Part shown: piece by piece, positions 17,718 through 27,689 of the stretch
Numbering within the stretch: position 1 is the first letter of the stretch
How the letters are laid out: every line of letters starts with the position of its first letter
Assembly (NCBI GenBank): GCA_947290775.1
Contig: CAMYPM010000003.1
Location: 62,001-126,000, forward strand
DNA: 64,000 bases
Direction of reading: 5' to 3'
DNA from: an uncultured Bacteroidales bacterium
GTDB lineage: Bacteria > Bacteroidota > Bacteroidia > Bacteroidales > Porphyromonadaceae
Translations under genes and position numbers: made by a program
The notes under the pieces: model-generated
Told to the model about the DNA's origin: nothing
The model's input: the letters and a program-made list of their open reading frames with translations, nothing else
The model's database searches: none

Positions 17718-18146
17718 TTATCTAACTTTGTGAATGCAATAAGTTACAACTCCCCAAATAAAGAGATCGTCCCCTTCTACCACTTCTATTTTCTCAAACT
17801 CTTTGTTGGCAGGAACGAGGTAAAGGACACCGTTAATGTGTTGTAGACGCTTGACAGTGAATTCGTTATTAAGACAACAAATGACCACATCCCCCTCTTG
17901 GGGATCAAGGTCTCTATCCACCACAAGGATATCTTTGTCTAATATATTGGCCTCTTCCATAGAGTTCCCATCCACTCTGGCAAGGAAAGTAGTCGCAGGA
18001 TGATGAATAAGCTCTTCGTTAAGGTTAATGCCAATCTCTTCCACATCCGGAGCCGGTGTGGGAAATCCGGCTTTGACTCCGCCATCTACAAGAGGGAGTA
18101 TCTGCTGCTCAATGGAATTGTCAGATAATGGATAAACCCTTATCAT
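17718..18146 (-). CDS. umuD: UmuD-type self-cleaving protein (S24 peptidase)
   Basis: A 142-residue LexA/UmuD-family protein without a DNA-binding domain. Cleavage site Ala26-Gly27 (KAGFP), catalytic Ser62 (GNSM) and Lys99 (FTVKRL) match the E. coli UmuD arrangement. Cleavage gives UmuD', which joins UmuC as polymerase V. It starts 1 nt after the gmk stop codon, so the two are almost surely translated from one transcript. Confidence 0.95.
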   Translation of the reverse strand: MIRVYPLSDNSIEQQILPLVDGGVKAGFPTPAPDVEEIGINLNEELIHHPATTFLARVDGNSMEEANILDKDILVVDRDLDPQEGDVVICCLNNEFTVKRLQHINGVLYLVPANKEFEKIEVVEGDDLFIWGVVTYCIHKVR

Positions 18147-18147
18147 A

Positions 18148-18729
18148 CTATTCTTTTCTTAAGAACGTGCGAATAGCGTCAGCAACTTCTATAACCGCTC
18201 TATCTAAGTTGTCATTGATAATAGCAATATCAAAGCGTGGTGCAAGGCTTAATTCATAAGCTGCACGGCTTAGTCGCTGCTCAATTACCTCTGCCGAGTC
18301 AGTAGCTCTATTTATTAAGCGTTCACGCAGTATCTCTAAGGAAGGCGGCTCCAAGAAAATAGCAAATGCTGTGGCTCCAAATCGCTCTTTGATGCTTAGC
18401 GCACCCTCGACATCAATATCCAAAAGGAGATTCCTATTTGCCTCTGAAATACGAACCAGCTCGCTATGCAACGTGCCATAAAAACGCCCCGGATAAACTT
18501 CTACACACTCAATGAATCCCCCTTCATTACGGAGCGTTTGTAAGCGTTCCTCAGAGAGAAAGTAGTAGTCAACTCCGTCTTGTTCGCCTATACGAGGCGG
18601 CCTATTAGTAGCAGATATAGAAAAGCTGAGATTCAGTGTAGGATCATCTATAATGCGGGAAATGACTGTACTCTTTCCTGTTCCACTGGGCGCTGATATG
18701 ATGATGATTTTTGGTTGAGTATCTGCCAT
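18148..18729 (-). CDS. gmk: Guanylate kinase
   Basis: A 193-residue enzyme converting GMP and ATP to GDP and ADP. P-loop APSGTGKST at residues 13-21; GMP-binding motif RPPRIGEQDGVDYYFL near 43-58; LLDIDVEGA near 100; IINDNLD near the end. It lies between yicC (5 nt) and umuD (1 nt). In many Bacteroidota yicC-gmk is followed by nadD; here umuDC takes that place. Confidence 0.96.
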   Translation of the reverse strand: MADTQPKIIIISAPSGTGKSTVISRIIDDPTLNLSFSISATNRPPRIGEQDGVDYYFLSEERLQTLRNEGGFIECVEVYPGRFYGTLHSELVRISEANRNLLLDIDVEGALSIKERFGATAFAIFLEPPSLEILRERLINRATDSAEVIEQRLSRAAYELSLAPRFDIAIINDNLDRAVIEVADAIRTFLRKE

Positions 18730-18734
18730 GAGTA

Positions 18735-19640
18735 TTAAAGTACGTTGAGAATCTGCTCTTTAATTTGCTCTAAATAATCCTTCATGCGAACCACCTTGTG
18801 TTGCATAGTACTCTCGTTGCTCTTTGAACCTAACGTATTGATCTCACGTCCCATTTCTTGTGCAATAAAGCCAAGCTTTTTCCCAACCCCTTGAGCAATA
18901 TTACTATTGATTGTCTCGGTAAAATATGCAATATGTTTAGCAAGACGGTTTACCTCTTCGTTTACATCAAGCTTCTCAATATAATAGATAAGCTCTTGTT
19001 CTAAACGCCCTTTATCATACTCCACTACTCCTTCTGTGAGAGAGAGAGCTTCGCTCAGTTTTTCCCGAATATTAGTGATGCGTTGCGGAGCTAAAGCTAC
19101 AGTCTCAATACGCTCTTGCTCAATAGCGTGCAGATTATCCATTAAGATCTTCTCAAGCATCTTACCCTCACTTGCTCTGAAAGCATTAACGCCTTGTAAA
19201 GCCTCCTCAGTAAGCTGTTGAATAAGCTGTTCCTCCTCAGGTGTCATTTCTTTGTATTGTGTTTCTTCGCGAGGGAGAATAACTCCGGGCATAGAGAGCA
19301 ACTTAATAAAGAAAGGATCTTGTACAGTCAACCCAAGTTTCATTGCCGCTCTTTGGCATTCCTCATTATAAGAGGTTAAGCAAGTCATATCAATTAGCTT
19401 GCTCATTGGGGAGGGAGTGTCTGTTGATATATCCGAGATATTTAGTGCAACCTCTATTCGCCCTCTTGTAAGTGCTTGTACAACTGTGGCTCTAATAACA
19501 GATTCCAGGTCCTTATAGGACTGAGGCAAGCGGATAGTTATATCCGCCTGCTTGCTGTTGAGAGTTTTTATAGTGAGCGTGTAGCTCTTGTTGTCCAAGG
19601 TAGCCGTGGCTGTACCAAAGCCTGTCATGGAGCTTATCAT
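18735..19640 (-). CDS. yicC: YicC/YloC family endoribonuclease
   Basis: A 301-residue YicC-family protein; members act as endoribonucleases in RNA decay. N-terminal MISSMTGFGTA is the family hallmark. The C-terminal DUF1732 region (EVNRLAKHI, then KLGFIAQEMGREINTLGSK) carries the conserved acidic and Gln residues of the active region. It lies 5 nt downstream of secA and 5 nt upstream of gmk. Confidence 0.93.
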   Translation of the reverse strand: MISSMTGFGTATATLDNKSYTLTIKTLNSKQADITIRLPQSYKDLESVIRATVVQALTRGRIEVALNISDISTDTPSPMSKLIDMTCLTSYNEECQRAAMKLGLTVQDPFFIKLLSMPGVILPREETQYKEMTPEEEQLIQQLTEEALQGVNAFRASEGKMLEKILMDNLHAIEQERIETVALAPQRITNIREKLSEALSLTEGVVEYDKGRLEQELIYYIEKLDVNEEVNRLAKHIAYFTETINSNIAQGVGKKLGFIAQEMGREINTLGSKSNESTMQHKVVRMKDYLEQIKEQILNVL

Positions 19641-19645
19641 ATCAA

Positions 19646-22600
19646 TTACAGATCTTTGCCGTGGCAGTTCTTATATTTTTTCCCACTTCCGCAAGGGCAT
19701 GGGTCATTGCGGCCGATTTTTTTCTCTGCTATGATTGGCTGCTGCTTAACAGGCGCATTACCACCGGCACTCTGAGAGGCAGTGCGTTGCATTTGTCGCG
19801 ACTCTTCCAATACGTCATCCTTACGAGTACTATATCGGCTCATATCGCTTCTGCGTTCAGGAGCAGCTTCGCGAACATTTACATTCTGTTCACCGCTTCC
19901 TTGATCCGGCATGGGAATATGTGCACGCATCAGAATAGAGGCAGTCTTTCTGTTCATGGTTTCTACCATGTTCTTAAATAGTTCGTAGCTTTCAAGCTTA
20001 TAAATGAGTAGAGGATCTTTGTTCTCATAAGCAGCACTTTGTACAGAGTTGCGCAGTTCATCCATTTCCCGCAAGTGCTCTTTCCACGCCTCATCAATCG
20101 TATAGAGAGAAATGCTCTTCTCAATATCTTTGAGTAGTGCACGCCCCTCTGTTTCATCTGATTCCTTAAGGTTAGTCGCAATGTTGTAGGCACGCTTGCC
20201 ATCGGTAATGGGTACAATGATACGCTCAAACTTATCTCCACGCTGCTCTCGCACCTGATGTATAATAGGATAGGCAATAGCAGCAATGGTATCAAGCTTT
20301 CTCTTATAAGATGCATAGACCTGATCAAATACATCCGCTGCTAATACGTCCGCCTTTGTCTTATGGAATTGCTCTTCACTTATTGAGCTTTCAACAGCGA
20401 GTGTGCTGAGCATCTCATGTTTGAAGGTTTCAAAGTCATCGGCTTCTTTATTTTTTTCTACAATTTGCTCTGTGACGTCATAGAGAGTGTTGAGTGTATC
20501 CAATCCAATACGTTCTCCCATCAATGCATGGCGACGACGTGTATAGATCACTTCACGTTGTGAATTCATTACGTCATCGTACTCGAGCAATCGCTTACGA
20601 ATACCAAAGTTATTCTCTTCAACCTTCTTTTGGGCTCGTTCAACATTCTTAGAGAGCATTTTATTTTCCAATACATCTCCCTCCTTGAAGCCCATTCTAT
20701 CCATCAAGCCAGCTATTCGATCACTGGCAAAAAGGCGCATCAAATGGTCTTCTAATGAGATAAAGAAGACGGATGAACCCGGGTCTCCCTGACGTCCGCT
20801 TCGTCCTCGCAACTGACGGTCTACTCGGCGTGACTCATGACGCTCTGTGCCTATGATAGCTAAACCACCGGCATCACGAACTTCTTGAGATAGCTTGATG
20901 TCCGTACCACGGCCGGCCATGTTGGTGGCTATGGTTACTGTTCCCTTCTTTCCTGCTTCTGCTACGATCTCTGCCTCCTTCTGATGTAATTTAGCATTCA
21001 ATACATTGTGAGGAATCTTCTTAAGAGAAAGCATCTTGCTGAGCAATTCACTGATCTCCACGGAGGTAGTACCTACCAATACAGGACGTCCTTCGTTAAT
21101 CAAGCTTTCTATCTCATCGATGACAGCTTTGTACTTCTCACGAGCTGTTTTGTAGATACGGTCATTCATATCCTTTCGAATAACCGGCTTGTTGGTAGGA
21201 ATAACGACCACATCAAGTTTGTATATGTCCCAGAATTCACCTGCTTCCGTCTCGGCTGTACCGGTCATTCCTGCGAGCTTATGATACATACGGAAATAGT
21301 TCTGAAGCGTAATAGTAGCAAATGTTTGCGTAGCTGCTTCTACTTTAACTCGCTCCTTTGCCTCAATTGCCTGATGTAACCCATCGGAATAGCGGCGCCC
21401 TTCCATTATACGGCCGGTCTGTTCATCAACAATCATCACTTTATTGTCAATGACTACATACTGGTCATCCTTTTCAAATAATGCGTAGGCCTTGAAAAGC
21501 TGGTTGACTGTGTGTACGCGCTCACTCTTGATAGCATAATCAGTAACTATCTCATCTCTTTTTTCTGCTTTTGCTTCTGGAGTAAGTGCTTCAGCATCGA
21601 GCATAGAGAGCTGTGAAGCTATGTCAGGCAATACGAAGAATTGCGAATCTTGTGTACCTCGAGAAAGGAATTCCTGCCCTAAGTCTGTCAAATTGATGCT
21701 TTGCATCTTTTCATCAATCACAAAGTACAAAGGATCAGTTACAATATGCATTTGGCGCATATTGTCTTGCATGTAGAGTTCCTCTGTTTTGAGCATTGTG
21801 CTCTTGACGCCAGGTTCACTGAGATACTTGATTAAAGCTTTATTCTTAGGAAGTCCCTTGTATGATCTAAATAAAAGTAGAGCTCCCTCTTCTTGCTCCT
21901 TCTTATCTGTGCTCTGCATCTTTTTCTTTGCGTCAATTAAGAGTTGACTGCAAAGTTTGCGCTGCGCCTCTACTACCTTCTCTACATTAGGAAGATAGGT
22001 CTCAAAAAGTTGCTCTTCACCTTTTGGGGTGGGTCCTGAGATAATCAACGGAGTTCGCGCATCATCAATGAGCACAGAGTCAACCTCATCGACAATTGCA
22101 TAGTTATGCTTCCGCTGAACTAAATCGGAGGGAGACACTGCCATATTATCACGCAAGTAGTCGAAGCCAAACTCATTGTTTGTACCAAAGGTTATATCTG
22201 CATTATAGGCAGTACGACGCCCATCCGAGTTGGGTTTATGGTTGTCAATACAGTCTACCGTGAGTCCATGGAACATGTAGAGAGGCCCCATCCACTCAGC
22301 ATCTCGTTTGGAAAGATAATCATTTACGGTTACCACATGAACCCCTCGTCCGGTAAGTGCATTAAGGAATACCGGCAGGGTAGCGACGAGTGTTTTTCCT
22401 TCTCCGGTGGCCATCTCTGCGATCTTTCCTTTATGAAGAACTACACCTCCGATGAGCTGTACATCGTAGTGAACCATGTCCCATATAATCTCATTACCTC
22501 CTGCCATCCAGTGGTTTTGGTAGATGGCCTGATCTCCTTCAATAGTGACAAAGTCCTTCGTAGCAGCTAATTTTTTATCTTGTTCGTTTGCCTGAACAAT

Positions 22601-22981
22601 GATATGCTCGTTTTCCTTAAAGCGACGAGCTGTATCCTTCATTATAGCAAATGCTTCAGGAAGTATTTCATCGAGGATCTCCTCATTCTTGTCTAATATT
22701 TCTTCCCTTAGTTTATCTATATGCTTCCAAGCCTCGTCACGTTGCTCTAAATTGAGCTCTTCGAGACCCTCCTTAAGCTTTTCTATTTCGTCTACCTTAT
22801 CTTGCGTATAGTCAGCGATACGTTTGCGTAGTGCATCGGTGCGGGCTCGCAATTCATCATTGGAGAGTTTTTCTATAGTAGGATATATTTCCTTGATTTT
22901 AGTCACGTATGGAGTAACCTCTTTAAGGTCACGTTGTGATTTGTTTCCAAATACTTTGGATAAGAATTGGGTCAATGCCAT
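19646..22981 (-). CDS. secA: Preprotein translocase ATPase SecA
   Basis: A 1111-residue motor that drives preproteins through SecYEG, longer than the ~900 residues of E. coli because of Bacteroidota-type insertions (for example the Glu/Lys-rich stretch near 60-110). Walker A MATGEGKT near residue 190, DEVD box followed by [13 protein letters not shown], arginine-finger region near [12 protein letters not shown], and a C-terminal zinc-binding tail [14 protein letters not shown]. First gene of a probable operon with yicC, gmk, umuD and umuC. All T9SS cargo in this organism would cross the inner membrane by this route. Confidence 0.98.
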   Translation of the reverse strand: MALTQFLSKVFGNKSQRDLKEVTPYVTKIKEIYPTIEKLSNDELRARTDALRKRIADYTQDKVDEIEKLKEGLEELNLEQRDEAWKHIDKLREEILDKNEEILDEILPEAFAIMKDTARRFKENEHIIVQANEQDKKLAATKDFVTIEGDQAIYQNHWMAGGNEIIWDMVHYDVQLIGGVVLHKGKIAEMATGEGKTLVATLPVFLNALTGRGVHVVTVNDYLSKRDAEWMGPLYMFHGLTVDCIDNHKPNSDGRRTAYNADITFGTNNEFGFDYLRDNMAVSPSDLVQRKHNYAIVDEVDSVLIDDARTPLIISGPTPKGEEQLFETYLPNVEKVVEAQRKLCSQLLIDAKKKMQSTDKKEQEEGALLLFRSYKGLPKNKALIKYLSEPGVKSTMLKTEELYMQDNMRQMHIVTDPLYFVIDEKMQSINLTDLGQEFLSRGTQDSQFFVLPDIASQLSMLDAEALTPEAKAEKRDEIVTDYAIKSERVHTVNQLFKAYALFEKDDQYVVIDNKVMIVDEQTGRIMEGRRYSDGLHQAIEAKERVKVEAATQTFATITLQNYFRMYHKLAGMTGTAETEAGEFWDIYKLDVVVIPTNKPVIRKDMNDRIYKTAREKYKAVIDEIESLINEGRPVLVGTTSVEISELLSKMLSLKKIPHNVLNAKLHQKEAEIVAEAGKKGTVTIATNMAGRGTDIKLSQEVRDAGGLAIIGTERHESRRVDRQLRGRSGRQGDPGSSVFFISLEDHLMRLFASDRIAGLMDRMGFKEGDVLENKMLSKNVERAQKKVEENNFGIRKRLLEYDDVMNSQREVIYTRRRHALMGERIGLDTLNTLYDVTEQIVEKNKEADDFETFKHEMLSTLAVESSISEEQFHKTKADVLAADVFDQVYASYKRKLDTIAAIAYPIIHQVREQRGDKFERIIVPITDGKRAYNIATNLKESDETEGRALLKDIEKSISLYTIDEAWKEHLREMDELRNSVQSAAYENKDPLLIYKLESYELFKNMVETMNRKTASILMRAHIPMPDQGSGEQNVNVREAAPERRSDMSRYSTRKDDVLEESRQMQRTASQSAGGNAPVKQQPIIAEKKIGRNDPCPCGSGKKYKNCHGKDL

Positions 22982-23010
22982 TGTTTCTTTTATTTAGTGC
23001 TTACAAGAAG

Positions 23011-23018
23011 CAAAGTTA
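23011..23018 (-). promoter_or_regulatory. -7 box for the secA operon
   Basis: Minus-strand TAACTTTG fits TAnnTTTG, 30 nt before the secA ATG, with TTG at 23044-23042 as a possible -33 element (23-nt spacing). Confidence 0.55.
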
Positions 23019-23075
23019 GGTCATTTTTAGTTATTAGTGAGCAATACTGCTTTCATCACCCTATGAAGTAGTGCT

Positions 23076-24371
23076 TTACGCATGTCGTTGCTTTTTTATC
23101 CTTAATCGAGGTGTTGTGCGTGGTAACAACTTATTGTAACGAGATACCCAAAAAGATATAAGTAGTAAAGCTACTGACAGCATATAAAGAGAGGGACTGA
23201 AGTGCTGTCCCGTACTCCACGAGAGGACTAAGAGAAAGAGTAATTGTAGCAATATATTTATATAATGGTACAAATGTGCGACGAGGCTATTGCGGAAGAA
23301 AAGCAACAGGGGTAGTCCCAAAAAGACGTGGAGCGGATGAATGCTTACTAATGTCCAATTTGGAGCTGTTAGTGGGTGTAGCGATATTACTGTTAGGAAG
23401 AAGGTAAGACAGCCGGCTAATCCCATAACACCCAGCATAATTGCACTCCATGTACGCATGAAATAAGCTTTCCCTCGCGCAGTAAGTGCTCCAATGAGGG
23501 TTATAAGCAGTAGATAAAGGCATACTGCAAAGGGTTGAAATACCCATGGAGTACTTTTGAGTGGTTCCTGCTCCTTTAGCTCTGGATAGGTTTGCTCGGC
23601 TATTACTGCCTGACGCACTTTTCCTGCTGTATCCTCAAACTGTGCCTCTCTAATAATATTTCTCATGTAGATTGGAAGGAATAGCTGATCATGAGCTTCA
23701 ATTGGTGTATCAGCCGGTTTGCCTAATACCATATCCGTCCCAAACTTAAGCCACGGACGCTGTTTGCTGCTTTGGTCAACCATGGTGCGGCGTGTAGTGG
23801 TGGGGGTATTTTTGGGTAGGATAAGTCTTCCTTGTAACGATTTCTCTAAGAGAACAATAGGTCGGGTAGCGCAGTTATCAAAAACGAAGTCATAGTGGTA
23901 AAAACGATTCTCCGGCTTGAGATTCTCTTCTACTAAAGAGAGAAAGTGCTCTGCCTCTTCTTGAGATAGATTAAGCACCAATTCGCTTACTTCACAGCCA
24001 TCAGAGGTATAGTTGTATATGTATTGCTCTGTAGGTTGCTCTGCCAGCATGTAGTCTGTACTTGTACCTGCTACAAAGCGTCGTATAAATCCGGGCGCCT
24101 CAAAGTCAAAAATACCCCAATTGTATACACGGTCTTGCCCATCGCTACTAACCACTCTCACTGCTGCATGCCCATAGATAGTCCAAATATGCTCTTCCAG
24201 AGAGGGAACTACAAGCAAGCTTATGGTGTGTCGAACCGGCTGTGAAAGCGTATCGGCTGCTGCGGCCTCGTGCGGCAATATGTTTTCTCCTTTGCTCCAT
24301 TTAGGAAGTATACAACTCAGCATACTCCATAGCACTATTACAACGAGGTGCCTAATTTTTATTTTGTTCAT
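23076..24371 (-). CDS. DUF4105/Lnb-type membrane protein
   Basis: A 431-residue protein with an N-terminal signal segment (~7-25), then a ~200-residue exported domain like DUF4105/Lnb N-terminal periplasmic domain (TIYGHAAVR near 60, YNWGIFDF near 83, FDNCATRP near 165 with the conserved Cys). The C-terminal third has about five hydrophobic segments with a final basic tail (RTTPRLRIKKQRH). The conserved H and C suggest a papain/NlpC-like hydrolase fold, but enzymatic action is not shown. It is ~60 nt before the secA promoter box, same strand, and no own promoter is obvious nearby. Confidence 0.8.
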   Translation of the reverse strand: MNKIKIRHLVVIVLWSMLSCILPKWSKGENILPHEAAAADTLSQPVRHTISLLVVPSLEEHIWTIYGHAAVRVVSSDGQDRVYNWGIFDFEAPGFIRRFVAGTSTDYMLAEQPTEQYIYNYTSDGCEVSELVLNLSQEEAEHFLSLVEENLKPENRFYHYDFVFDNCATRPIVLLEKSLQGRLILPKNTPTTTRRTMVDQSSKQRPWLKFGTDMVLGKPADTPIEAHDQLFLPIYMRNIIREAQFEDTAGKVRQAVIAEQTYPELKEQEPLKSTPWVFQPFAVCLYLLLITLIGALTARGKAYFMRTWSAIMLGVMGLAGCLTFFLTVISLHPLTAPNWTLVSIHPLHVFLGLPLLLFFRNSLVAHLYHYINILLQLLFLLVLSWSTGQHFSPSLYMLSVALLLISFWVSRYNKLLPRTTPRLRIKKQRHA

Positions 24372-24799
24372 TTAGCAATTCTTCTTTTCCCCTTTTACTT
24401 AAAAAATAGTTTGGCATATACCGATGCCATCCGTTCCCGTGAGAGTTTTTAGCTTCTCTCTTTGAGCCCTATTTGGATAGCGGAATTTACTGCACAAAAG
24501 TCCATTGATAAGCTCCTATTACGAAAGGAAAGTACAAGGGTTGTTATTGTTGTTCACTCAGTGTGTGACAAACGCATCTTTGGCATTTGACATTATTCTT
24601 ATTCTACCTCAAAAGTAACCATAAATAATGTATTGACAAAGGGATACTTTGTACGATACGAGTACTCTCTTGATGGGGCCAGCTCACTCATCCGGTAAGG
24701 TCATTTTTTTCGAATAGTGTACACACAGATCACGCTCCCTATCTATATTTCATTATTCCTATGATCAATATTATATTTCAACCCATATTGCTCCGAAAA

Positions 24800-24909
24800 A
24801 AACATCTGTATCTTTTGATTTACTTATCAATACCTTTTGAACAATAGATCTATATCTTTCATTTGAAACATCTATACCTTTTAATTCCTTTGCTTAATAT
24901 CTTTTTCCT
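24800..24909. repeat. 22-bp-pitch array B, five units
   Basis: Units start at 24800, 24822, 24844, 24866 and 24888. Units 1, 3 and 4 read AAACATCTGTATCTTT, ATAGATCTATATCTTT and AAACATCTATACCTTT; units 2 and 5 are weaker but in register. The array lies in the 687-bp gap between the divergent DUF4105 gene and tRNA-His. The rest of that gap shows only the tRNA promoter and one isolated minus-strand TACTTTTG at 24610-24617. Confidence 0.75.
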
Positions 24910-24985
24910 ACCGATATAAGTATACATTAACTTACGCGTATGTACGAAAGTAGTCTGCTTTGTGAGGTTCAAGGGGAGCGGAAAT

Positions 24986-25016
24986 TTTGTCATGTTAAAG
25001 TCTTTCTCTATCTTTG
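24986..25016 (+). promoter_or_regulatory. Promoter of tRNA-His
   Basis: TTTG (24986-24989), 19 nt, TATCTTTG (25009-25016): a full-consensus Bacteroidota promoter. Confidence 0.75.
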
Positions 25017-25059
25017 CACCACTGTTTAGAGAACAGTTGCTGCAAAATGCAGTAAAATG

Positions 25060-25132
25060 GTGGTCGTAGCTCAGCTGGCAGAGTCCCAGATTGTGGTTCT
25101 GGTTGTCGTGGGTTCGAGCCCCACCGGCCACC
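25060..25132 (+). tRNA. tRNA-His (GTG)
   Basis: Seven-bp acceptor stem (GTGGTCG with CGGCCAC, one G-T pair), D arm, anticodon stem CCAGA/TCTGG around loop TTGTGGT with anticodon GTG at 25093-25095, T arm GTGGG-TTCGAGC-CCCAC. The base before the acceptor stem (25059) is G, as expected for the extra G-1 of tRNA-His. CCA is not encoded. Confidence 0.97.
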
Positions 25133-25154
25133 CGGGAGAGTTAGAGGTAAGTGA

Positions 25155-25200
25155 AGAGGAGGAAATGATCATGTATTCATGCCATTACCTCCTCTTTTTT
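25155..25200 (+). terminator. Terminator after tRNA-His
   Basis: AGAGGAGG (25155-25162) pairs with CCTCCTCT (25188-25195), then a T run to 25200. The T run ends 4 nt before the yigZ start codon. Confidence 0.75.
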
Positions 25201-25204
25201 GCAT

Positions 25205-25810
25205 ATGTGCGATAAGGATAGTTATTACTCGATAGCTGAAGAGAGTGAAGCTCGCTATACGATTCAGCGTAGTCGCTTCATCGGTTTTGCCCATCCTGTG
25301 CGAAGTGAAGAGGAAGGAAAATCTATTATTGCTGTCTACCAAAAGCGATTCTTTGATGCTACACACGTAGCATGGGCTTACGCAATAGGAATTGATAGAG
25401 AGCCCAATAGGGCCAATGATGATGGAGAGCCTTCCGGTACAGCAGGGCGGCCTATTTATGGCGCCATCCTGTCACAGAATGTCAGTGACGTTGTTGTCTT
25501 GGTTGTTCGCTACTTTGGTGGGGTTAAATTGGGCACGTCCGGATTAATCAGTGCTTATGGAGAATGTGCTAAAATGGCATTAGAGAGTGCTTCCAAGAAG
25601 GAAATCATACTTAAAGAGCAGCTCTCCATACGCTTCAATCCCGAGTTAACCGGCATCGTGATGAACCGAGTGCATAATGCGGGCGGAGAGATAATAGCTC
25701 ACGGTTATGCGGATGGGCTGTCTCTGCTTGAAATAAGGCTTAGACGGAGTGAGGTCGGCCGGTTGAAATCTGATTTAGGCGCCCTTTACGGAGTCTTTTT
25801 CGACGAATAG
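25205..25810 (+). CDS. yigZ: YigZ/IMPACT family protein
   Basis: A 201-residue protein with an N-terminal IMPACT domain (~10-125: SRFIGFAHPV, HVAWAYAIG, ANDDGEPSGTAGRPI, VVRYFGGVKLGTSGL) and a C-terminal DUF1949 domain. Eukaryotic IMPACT regulates translation; the bacterial role is unsettled. I chose the ATG at 25205 over an in-frame TTG six bases earlier that lies in the T run. There is no Shine-Dalgarno site, because a terminator hairpin fills the upstream region. The 3' end overlaps convergent rnhB by 36 bp. Confidence 0.92.
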   Translation: MCDKDSYYSIAEESEARYTIQRSRFIGFAHPVRSEEEGKSIIAVYQKRFFDATHVAWAYAIGIDREPNRANDDGEPSGTAGRPIYGAILSQNVSDVVVLVVRYFGGVKLGTSGLISAYGECAKMALESASKKEIILKEQLSIRFNPELTGIVMNRVHNAGGEIIAHGYADGLSLLEIRLRRSEVGRLKSDLGALYGVFFDE

Positions 25811-26398
25811 ATTCTCTTCCGGCAAGCATCGGAAACTCTTTCTATGGTATTGAGTCAGTCCATATCTGGCGATAGCTGCACGATGCTCTTTGGTGGGATA
25901 TCCGGCATTATGCTCCCAGCCGTATTGGGGATACTCGATAGCTAAACGATCCATGTACTCATCACGGTGTGTCTTAGCAAGAATAGAAGCTGCAGCAATA
26001 GGAAGAAGTGTGGCATCCCCTTTGACAATACATCGATGAGGAATACTCGGATATGGGGTAAAGCGATTGCCATCAATAAGCAGTCTGTCAGGAATTTGCT
26101 GCAAGGCTTGAATCGCACGATGCATTGCTAAAAATGAAGCATGCAGTATATTGATGCGATCAATTTCCTCTTGTGTGGCTACTCCTACGGCCCATGCAAT
26201 AGCCTCTTGCTCGATTAAGGTCCTCAGCTTATTTCGCTGATGCTTGGTAAGTTGCTTAGAGTCATTGATGCCGGGGAGAGCAATTTCAGGATTCCATATG
26301 ACAGCAGCTGCATATACATCCCCAACCAAGGCCCCTCTACCGGCTTCATCGCATCCGGCTTCTAACAAGCCATCATTAATGAAATAGGGTGCCAGCAT
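25775..26398 (-). CDS. rnhB: Ribonuclease HII
   Basis: A 207-residue enzyme that removes RNA, including single ribonucleotides, from DNA duplexes. Active-site motif CDEAGRGALVGDV at ~17-29 gives Asp-Glu; further acidic residues are in LLIDGN near 105 and the AKTHRDEYM region near 140. The start codon overlaps the sufS stop (ATGA-type overlap by 1 bp), so the two genes are translationally coupled. The 3' end overlaps yigZ on the opposite strand. Confidence 0.95.
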   Translation of the reverse strand: MLAPYFINDGLLEAGCDEAGRGALVGDVYAAAVIWNPEIALPGINDSKQLTKHQRNKLRTLIEQEAIAWAVGVATQEEIDRINILHASFLAMHRAIQALQQIPDRLLIDGNRFTPYPSIPHRCIVKGDATLLPIAAASILAKTHRDEYMDRLAIEYPQYGWEHNAGYPTKEHRAAIARYGLTQYHRKSFRCLPEENLFVEKDSVKGA

Positions 26399-27618
26399 CA
26401 GCGACGTAATATTTTTACGGCACGTTGAACGGCTTGAATAAGTTTGTCCACCTCTTCCTCTGTATTATAAATGCCCATAGAGGCTCTCAGCGTAGCGGTT
26501 ACTGAGCAAGCATTCATAAGAGGTTCGGCACAGTGATGGCCACTTCGTAGAGCAAAACCTAACTCATCTAAAAGAATTCCCAAATCGTAGGGATGGACGC
26601 CATCACATACAAAAGTGACCACAGCCTCTTTACAGGGAGCCGATCCAAGGATTCTGATACCCTCAATTGTCTCCAAACCATCGGTTAGCTTATGGAGTAG
26701 TAATTGCTCGTGCTGGGAGATAGTATCAAATCCTATGCGGTTGATGAAGTCCACAGCTTTAGCTAATGCGACAGAGGATACGAAGTCGGGAGTGCCGGCC
26801 TCAAACTTATAGGGTAGTGGAGCAAAAGTGGTGCGCTCAGTTGTGACCTTGTCGATCATTTCTCCTCCAAAGAAGAAGGGCGGCATCTCTTCTAACAATT
26901 TTCTTTTCCCATAAAGAACGCCTATTCCTGTTGGTCCGTACATCTTGTGGCCCGAAAATGCATAAAAATCGGCATCAATCTCTTTTACATTCACTGCCCT
27001 GTGTGCGATTGCCTGAGCTCCATCTACTACGACAAAAGCTCCGGCTTCATGTGCCTCTGCTACTAATTCCTTCACCGGATTTACTGTGCCCAGTACGTTA
27101 CTCACATGGGCAATAGCTACTATCTTAGGATGGTCTGAAAGCGCCTTTGTAAAGGCCTTGCGATCTATTTCTCCCGTTTCCGTGAGAGAAACCACATGCA
27201 AATGCGCATTCTTACGAAGAGCCAACTGCTGCCAAGGAACAAAATTGGAATGATGCTCCATCAGCGTGGTCACGAGACTATCCCCTTGCTTTAGAAGCAT
27301 ATCACCAAACGAATAAGCAATCATGTTGAGAGAGGCAGTAGTACCGGAAGTAAAGATGATCTCTTCCGGAGAAGCTCCAATCCAGTTAGCAATGGTTTTA
27401 CGAGCATTTTCGTGGTGCTCGGTAGCTTCTCGGCTCATCCTATAGGTGCCGCGATGAACATTTGCGTTGCAGAAGCGATATGCCTCTGAAATAGAATCAA
27501 TAACACAAGCCGGCTTTTGTGTTGTGGCTGCACTATCGAAATAAATAAACGATTCCTGTGATCCGTTATTGAATATGGGGAACTCCCTTCTGATTTTTTC
27601 TATTTTGCTCAGGTCCAT
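26398..27618 (-). CDS. sufS: Cysteine desulfurase, SufS type
   Basis: A 406-residue PLP enzyme (class V aminotransferase fold) that takes sulfur from cysteine for Fe-S cluster assembly. PLP Lys in SGHKMYGPTG; catalytic Cys in RSGHHCAEPLM; N-terminal IRREFPIF and YFDSAATTQKP are SufS hallmarks. I start it at the ATG at 27618 rather than 27705, because a promoter -7 box (27661-27668) lies between and the extra N-terminus is unlike the family. No other suf genes are adjacent; rnhB follows with overlapping codons. Confidence 0.94.
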   Translation of the reverse strand: MDLSKIEKIRREFPIFNNGSQESFIYFDSAATTQKPACVIDSISEAYRFCNANVHRGTYRMSREATEHHENARKTIANWIGASPEEIIFTSGTTASLNMIAYSFGDMLLKQGDSLVTTLMEHHSNFVPWQQLALRKNAHLHVVSLTETGEIDRKAFTKALSDHPKIVAIAHVSNVLGTVNPVKELVAEAHEAGAFVVVDGAQAIAHRAVNVKEIDADFYAFSGHKMYGPTGIGVLYGKRKLLEEMPPFFFGGEMIDKVTTERTTFAPLPYKFEAGTPDFVSSVALAKAVDFINRIGFDTISQHEQLLLHKLTDGLETIEGIRILGSAPCKEAVVTFVCDGVHPYDLGILLDELGFALRSGHHCAEPLMNACSVTATLRASMGIYNTEEEVDKLIQAVQRAVKILRR

Positions 27619-27660
27619 TATGTATTTATTCAGCCTTGGTAGAGGTATCCTTACGGATGG

Positions 27661-27668
27661 CAAAAGTA
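27661..27668 (-). promoter_or_regulatory. -7 box for sufS-rnhB
   Basis: Minus-strand TACTTTTG fits TAnnTTTG, 42 nt before the chosen sufS start. It is 21 bp from the opposing tRNA-Ala -7 box. Confidence 0.6.
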
Positions 27669-27689
27669 GTGAATTCCCTTTTCTTTTAC

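Noticed and set aside
18130..18160. LexA-type operator in front of umuD
   Set aside because: Only 1 nt separates gmk and umuD, and I saw no convincing palindrome around the junction.
24800..24909. Repeat arrays as a CRISPR
   Set aside because: Units follow each other directly at 22 bp with no unique spacers, and no cas gene is present.
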